A program made the translations under genes and the position numbers. Source: Candidatus Aminicenantes bacterium UBA6072 (GTDB taxonomy: Bacteria; Acidobacteriota; Aminicenantia; UBA2199). Taken from it: a stretch of 64,000 bases of DNA. The DNA is taken from contig DIXU01000001.1 of the NCBI GenBank assembly GCA_002436105.1, positions 433,759-497,758 of the forward strand, written 5' to 3'. This document shows positions 60,273 through 64,000 of the stretch, in pieces. How positions within the stretch are numbered: the stretch's first letter is position 1; every line of letters starts with the position of its first letter. The notes under the pieces are model-generated. The model was not told the origin of the DNA and did no database searches. It worked only from the letters and a program-made list of their open reading frames with translations.

Positions 60273-60863
60273 TTAAAAAACCAATCCCACTCCGGCCCCG
60301 GCTTGGGCCCCACCAAGTTCTACCTTCCCGATATCCATTTCATCTCTTGCCCGACAGTAGGCGGCAGCCAGGGTGACCAACACTCTTTTAGAGACGAAAT
60401 ATTCCAGGTCAACCTCAAGCTTCGGACCCACTCCCGATCCTCTTTGGACCACTTCCAGGGCTTTTTCCTTGAAGGATATGCGGACCAGGCCCAACTCACC
60501 GCGCAAGCGCAACTTTCCGGACAGTTTTTGAACGTAACCCGCACCCAGGGAAAGCAAAGTCTGATCGATCTGGGCCGTCTCACCCACTTCGCCGATGTAC
60601 CCTTGCCTGGATACCATCCCGAACCCGGCCCATATGCTGAAATTCCCGTAAACCAAGCAGGTCAACTTCAATTGGGGCATAAGGACCGCTTGGCCATACA
60701 ATTGCCTGTATTCCCGGGAGTCGGAGCGAAAAGCATTTGCGACGACCGAAACCATGAATTCACGGGGAGATCCTCCCGCTCCCAGGGCGGACATTCTCAG
60801 GGATGCAAAAATGAAAACCAACAAAATCATGGAGCGCAGTCTTTTTTTTCTCAATTGTTGCAT
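60273..60863 (-). CDS. Exported beta-barrel protein (outer-membrane, OmpW/OMP-like)
   Basis: The 196-aa protein has a signal sequence (MILLVFIFASLRMSALGAG) and then alternating strands typical of a small outer-membrane barrel: YGNFSIWAGFGMVSRQGYIG, TLLSLGAGYVQKLSGKLRLRG, VLVTLAAAYCRARD, ending in GVGLVF with a terminal phenylalanine. ATG 60863 follows GAGGTGTGC. It overlaps no neighbour and follows the FG-GAP gene after 19 nt on the same strand, so the pair is probably co-transcribed. Confidence 0.75.
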   Translation of the reverse strand: MQQLRKKRLRSMILLVFIFASLRMSALGAGGSPREFMVSVVANAFRSDSREYRQLYGQAVLMPQLKLTCLVYGNFSIWAGFGMVSRQGYIGEVGETAQIDQTLLSLGAGYVQKLSGKLRLRGELGLVRISFKEKALEVVQRGSGVGPKLEVDLEYFVSKRVLVTLAAAYCRARDEMDIGKVELGGAQAGAGVGLVF

Positions 60864-60882
60864 GCACACCTCATCTCTTTTT

Positions 60883-62709
60883 CTAAATCGTCTTTCTAGC
60901 GGAACGCCCAACCAACCTCCCGTCGGCATCAAAGGCCCCGACCCAATAGGTGTAAGAAACATCCTTTTCGAGGAACTTGTCCTGCATTTGGAACTGGTTG
61001 TCCTGCAATTCGGAGGGAGTGATCGCCCGGAGCGAAACGAAATCACCATTGCCCCGGCGGCGCATGATCCGGTACTCGGCCACCGGGATGCCTGGATTGC
61101 CGCCCAGGAACCGGATCTGAGAATAATGGCGCAGGATGCTGAAAGCCCTGATTTCGCATCGCTCGACCGTTAAATCCAATTTCATCAGGTAATTCAGCTT
61201 GCTGGCATAGCGCCCGCTGTGCCCGGCATCGTGCTGGTGCATCGGCCATTCCATGGTAGCCGGATCGTAAGGGCTGTCGATGTCCAAGACGAACAAAGAA
61301 AATTCCTGGGCCGGCGCATTATCTTTTGTATAAGTGATCTCGATCTTGCCGTCGTGATCGATATCACAGATGCTCGGGCCAGGGCCCCACATAATAAAAC
61401 CGGTTTCGCCGTGCACTTCGCGCGGGAAGCCATCGATAGCATTCCCCTGGCCATCGAAAGCATAGATGAAATCATAATTCCCGAAAACGATATCAGGGGT
61501 GTTGTCGCCATCCATATCACCGATAAGCGGCGAAAAAATGGCATGAGCGGAGATTTCCTTGTTCAATAGGATTACGCCTTTCGGATCGATCGCCAGCAAG
61601 CGGGTCGATCCGTAATCATTGAACTGATTGAAAACGATCTCAGGATGGCCATCGTCATTGATATCCCCGATGGCCGGAGAACCGATAGCCCGACCGGGCG
61701 GAAACACCCAATTGAGAAGCAATTTTCCGTCACCGGCCAGGATGAAGAGGGCTCCTTCCCAACCGCAGCCGATGATTTCATCCCGGCCATCCCCGTTCAG
61801 GTCACCGCATACCGGAGTATAGATGAAATCCGGAACAAACACTTTCTCCCAGCCCGGGACCAGGGTCCCGTCCAGGTTGTACGTTTCAACGTAGGTTCTG
61901 CGTTCGCCGTTTTCTTCGTTCCAAAGCGGCACCGCGATCTCGAAATCACCATCGGCATCGAAGTTTCCGATGACCGGATTCAATTCAAAGACCGAAGCCG
62001 TGTTTTCCTGGACCCTGGTGGAGAAATGGGAGATTTCATTTCCGCGGCCATCGAGAATCTGCAGCGTGCTTTTCCCAATCACGCCGGACTTGATGATGGT
62101 CTCATCCCGGCCGTCATTATTCAGATCGGCCACTATCGGCATGAACATGGCGAAATGCGGACGCAAATCCTTCGACCATTTCAGGTTGCCCGTGGAGTCG
62201 AAAACGAAATAATTCAAGGGTTTGGCATCGGTCATGCTGAAAACCGCGATCTCCTTTTTGAGATCGCCCTCCAGGTCTCCAACCGACAGCTTTTCATTAA
62301 ACGTTTGCGGAATGAAAAATTTTCCCGCCATCTCGCCGTTTTCCTTGAAGATCAACCCGTTGTTCCAGAACTGCATTGAAGTCACGATCTCACCTTTGCC
62401 ATCCCCGTCCAGGTCGGATTGGATCATGCGCACTGGGCCGCAAGAGCCGATGCCTTGTCCATAGGCGAAGGTCTGCGGCCATCCGGCATGAACCCTGATC
62501 GGCGAATCACCTGCAAAGGATGGGCAATGATCCGGCAAAGGCCGCCATGGCCTGTTTGCGCCCCGAATCCCCGGCGGTAGGACAAACGATTTCTCCTGGG
62601 AATGCCCGCTGGCTGGATGCCATTTCCTTTCTTCAGCCGAGGAGACGATATAGACAAAAATCGAAATCGTGATGGCCAAACCCAGCTTGACAGCGCGCAT
62701 CCGTTTCAT
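60883..62709 (-). CDS. Exported FG-GAP/VCBS-repeat protein
   Basis: The 608-aa protein has a signal peptide (LGLAITISIFVYIVSSAEE) and at least seven calcium-loop repeats: DLDGDGKGEIV, DLNNDGRDETI, NFDADGDFEIAVP, DLNGDGRDEIIG, DINDDGHPEIVF, DMDGDNTPDIVFG and DIDHDGKIEIT. These form an integrin-type beta-propeller. The C-terminal about 80 residues resemble a fibronectin-III-like domain (EYRIMRRRGNGDFVSLRAI). It is probably a surface or secreted adhesin or binding protein. ATG 62709 follows GGAGGGAAAA. Confidence 0.85.
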   Translation of the reverse strand: MKRMRAVKLGLAITISIFVYIVSSAEERKWHPASGHSQEKSFVLPPGIRGANRPWRPLPDHCPSFAGDSPIRVHAGWPQTFAYGQGIGSCGPVRMIQSDLDGDGKGEIVTSMQFWNNGLIFKENGEMAGKFFIPQTFNEKLSVGDLEGDLKKEIAVFSMTDAKPLNYFVFDSTGNLKWSKDLRPHFAMFMPIVADLNNDGRDETIIKSGVIGKSTLQILDGRGNEISHFSTRVQENTASVFELNPVIGNFDADGDFEIAVPLWNEENGERRTYVETYNLDGTLVPGWEKVFVPDFIYTPVCGDLNGDGRDEIIGCGWEGALFILAGDGKLLLNWVFPPGRAIGSPAIGDINDDGHPEIVFNQFNDYGSTRLLAIDPKGVILLNKEISAHAIFSPLIGDMDGDNTPDIVFGNYDFIYAFDGQGNAIDGFPREVHGETGFIMWGPGPSICDIDHDGKIEITYTKDNAPAQEFSLFVLDIDSPYDPATMEWPMHQHDAGHSGRYASKLNYLMKLDLTVERCEIRAFSILRHYSQIRFLGGNPGIPVAEYRIMRRRGNGDFVSLRAITPSELQDNQFQMQDKFLEKDVSYTYWVGAFDADGRLVGRSARKTI

Positions 62710-62844
62710 TTTTCCCTCCTTCCAGATATTGCCGATACAAGCAGGAAAACGACAAGTGCAATAAAAAACACATTGAGGGCAGTAACCCAATTTTCTCGTT
62801 TGTTTCCTTCTTTTCAAAGTACAAGAATAATGGGCTCAAATAGA

Positions 62845-62866
62845 ATATGCAATAGGGATAAAAGTG
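62845..62866. repeat. Short dispersed motif, copy 3
   Basis: GCAATAGGGATAAAAGTGAT resembles the motifs at 14866-14900 and 36176-36213. It touches the 3' end of rlmN. Function is unknown. Confidence 0.4.
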
Positions 62867-62869
62867 ATA

Positions 62870-63910
62870 CTAATCCCTGTTTCCGGTTGCCAGCTGGCCG
62901 CAGGCCGAGCGGGTCTCCTGCCCCTTGGACCAGCGGGTGATTACGGTCAGGCCCCTTTCCAGCAGGATGGAGCGGAATTTCTCCACCGCCCCCTCGTCGG
63001 GGCGCTTGAACGGCATCTTCGGGTTGGCGTTGTAGGGGATGAGGTTGACCTTGGCCGGGATGCCGTGCAGCAGCCGCGCCACCTGCCGGGCCTGCGCCGG
63101 CGAATCGTTGACTCCGGCCAGCAGCACGTACTCGAAGGTGATGCGCTGGCGGCGCTTGTGTTCGCGGAAATAAGCCAGGAGGTCATCCAGGCTGTGCTTC
63201 CGCGAGACCGGCATCAGCTCGGCGCGCAGCTGCGGGTCGGGGGCGTTGAGCGAGAAGGCGATCTTCACCTGCGGGAAATCACGCTCCAGCTCCGCGAGGT
63301 TGTCCAGGATGCCCGCGGTGGAAACGGTGATATGCCGGGGCGAGACATTCAGCCCGTCGGACTCGGTGATGACGCGCAGGGCCCGGGCCAGGTTGTTGTA
63401 GTTGAGCAAGGGCTCGCCCATGCCCATGAAGACCAGGTTCAGCCTTCCGGAATATCCGCCGAGCTCCTTTTTCAGGGAGAGCACCTGGCTGACGATCTCC
63501 CCGGCGGTCAGGTCGCGGCGGAAGCCCATGGCGCCGGTGGCGCAGAAGGCGCAGGCCAGCGGGCAGCCCGCCTGGCTCGAAAGGCAAAAAGTATAATGGT
63601 CCTTCTCGCGGATCAGGACGGCCTCGATCTTCTGACCGTCGCCAAGAAGGAAGAGGAACTTGCGGGCTTCCCGGGCTCCGCCCTGGACCTGGAGCACGGG
63701 CCGCGGACTCCAGTCATAGAGGCCGGCCAGCCGCTCGCGGCCGGCCTTGGCGATATTGCTCCACGCGGAGGGTTCCTGGCTGTTCTTGCGGTAGACCCAC
63801 TGGAACACCTGGCGGGCGACGTAGTCGCGAAATCCCTCGGCCAGGAGCTCGGAGCGCAATTCGCCCAGCTGCCGCTCCAGGACCCAAGGCTTGTTGCTTG
63901 CTTCGTTCAC
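62870..63910 (-). CDS. rlmN: 23S rRNA (adenine2503-C2)-methyltransferase
   Basis: The 346-aa radical-SAM protein has the CxxxCxxC cluster motif in AGCPLACAFCATG (about residue 118), GEIVSQVLSL, LVFMGMGEPLLNYNN, ITVSTAGILDNL and LIPYNANPKMPF. The catalytic C-terminal cysteine is in TRSACGQLA. It methylates A2503 of 23S rRNA and A37 of some tRNAs. The likely start is GTG 63910 (NEASNKPWVL). The longer frame begins in a stuttering repeat and has no ribosome site. Confidence 0.95.
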   Translation of the reverse strand: MNEASNKPWVLERQLGELRSELLAEGFRDYVARQVFQWVYRKNSQEPSAWSNIAKAGRERLAGLYDWSPRPVLQVQGGAREARKFLFLLGDGQKIEAVLIREKDHYTFCLSSQAGCPLACAFCATGAMGFRRDLTAGEIVSQVLSLKKELGGYSGRLNLVFMGMGEPLLNYNNLARALRVITESDGLNVSPRHITVSTAGILDNLAELERDFPQVKIAFSLNAPDPQLRAELMPVSRKHSLDDLLAYFREHKRRQRITFEYVLLAGVNDSPAQARQVARLLHGIPAKVNLIPYNANPKMPFKRPDEGAVEKFRSILLERGLTVITRWSKGQETRSACGQLATGNRD

Positions 63911-63921
63911 AAGCCCAATGA

Positions 63922-63962
63922 TAACGTAAATCAGTGACGAGTAACAAGTGACGAGTGACGAG
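63922..63962. repeat. GTGACGAGTAACAAGTGACG stutter upstream of rlmN
   Basis: Short near-repeats of GTGACGAGT lie directly before rlmN. The complementary word (CACTCGTCACTTGCCACTCG) occurs at 39987-40010. It belongs to the family of intergenic word repeats seen elsewhere in the window. Confidence 0.5.
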
Positions 63963-64000
63963 AAATTTAGCGGCAAGGTTCGAGGTTCGAAGTTGTTTGA

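Overview
The window reads as a piece of chromosome from a GC-rich, diderm, free-living bacterium. A Kdo/lipopolysaccharide operon (kdsA-kdsD-kdsC), outer-membrane and lipoprotein-type products, a DUF5916 protein, a DUF6599-type protein, PD40 repeat proteins and CARDB repeat proteins together resemble genomes of Acidobacteriota/Aminicenantota. That placement is an inference from gene content and no marker gene settles it. No rRNA, tRNA or CRISPR array was recognised.

Region 1 (1-24.8 kb) holds mostly single genes or short operons, largely on the minus strand: cutA, a stand-alone GMP-synthase-type PP-loop ATPase, a perR-katA operon with a Fur-type operator, two tandem Asp/Glu racemases, secreted domain proteins (PDZ, cyclophilin, CARDB, BsuPI), a SHOCT protein plus copper ATPase, a class A beta-lactamase, nitroreductases, an M19 peptidase, a PD40 protein, and a cupin-VOC pair.

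Region 2 (24.8-36.4 kb) is an accessory island. It carries three full copies and one truncated copy of a module encoding a small VanZ-like membrane protein. A REP-associated tyrosine (Y1) transposase is enclosed by 23-bp inverted ends. Miniature elements with the same GGGGTCAGGTCT ends occur here, and diverged relatives lie at five other places in the window. Repeat sequences sit directly at the 3' ends of several genes and in places supply their stop codons. An AT-rich, defence-like group follows: an Mrr-type restriction endonuclease, a ClpP/SDH-fold serine protease and an unusual reverse transcriptase, all on the minus strand, with a miniature element between the last two.

Region 3 (36.4-64 kb) returns to GC-rich housekeeping and envelope genes: small membrane proteins, an AlkD-like glycosylase, an ABC auxiliary lipoprotein, the DUF5916 protein, a NYN-LOTUS protein, mfd, a CCA-adding-type nucleotidyltransferase overlapping folP, the kdsA-kdsD-kdsC operon with 4-nt overlaps, a methylmalonyl-CoA mutase large subunit, a dipeptidase-patatin-CxxC operon, thiS/thiF, an FG-GAP protein and rlmN. 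Many intergenic gaps here and in region 2 are filled with hairpins built from short stuttering words (for example AGTGATAGTGG, CTCTTCCCTC, TTGGAATTTGG). These look like a separate class of intergenic element.

The most novel material is the RAYT/miniature-element/VanZ composite and the Mrr-SDH-RT gene group beside it.
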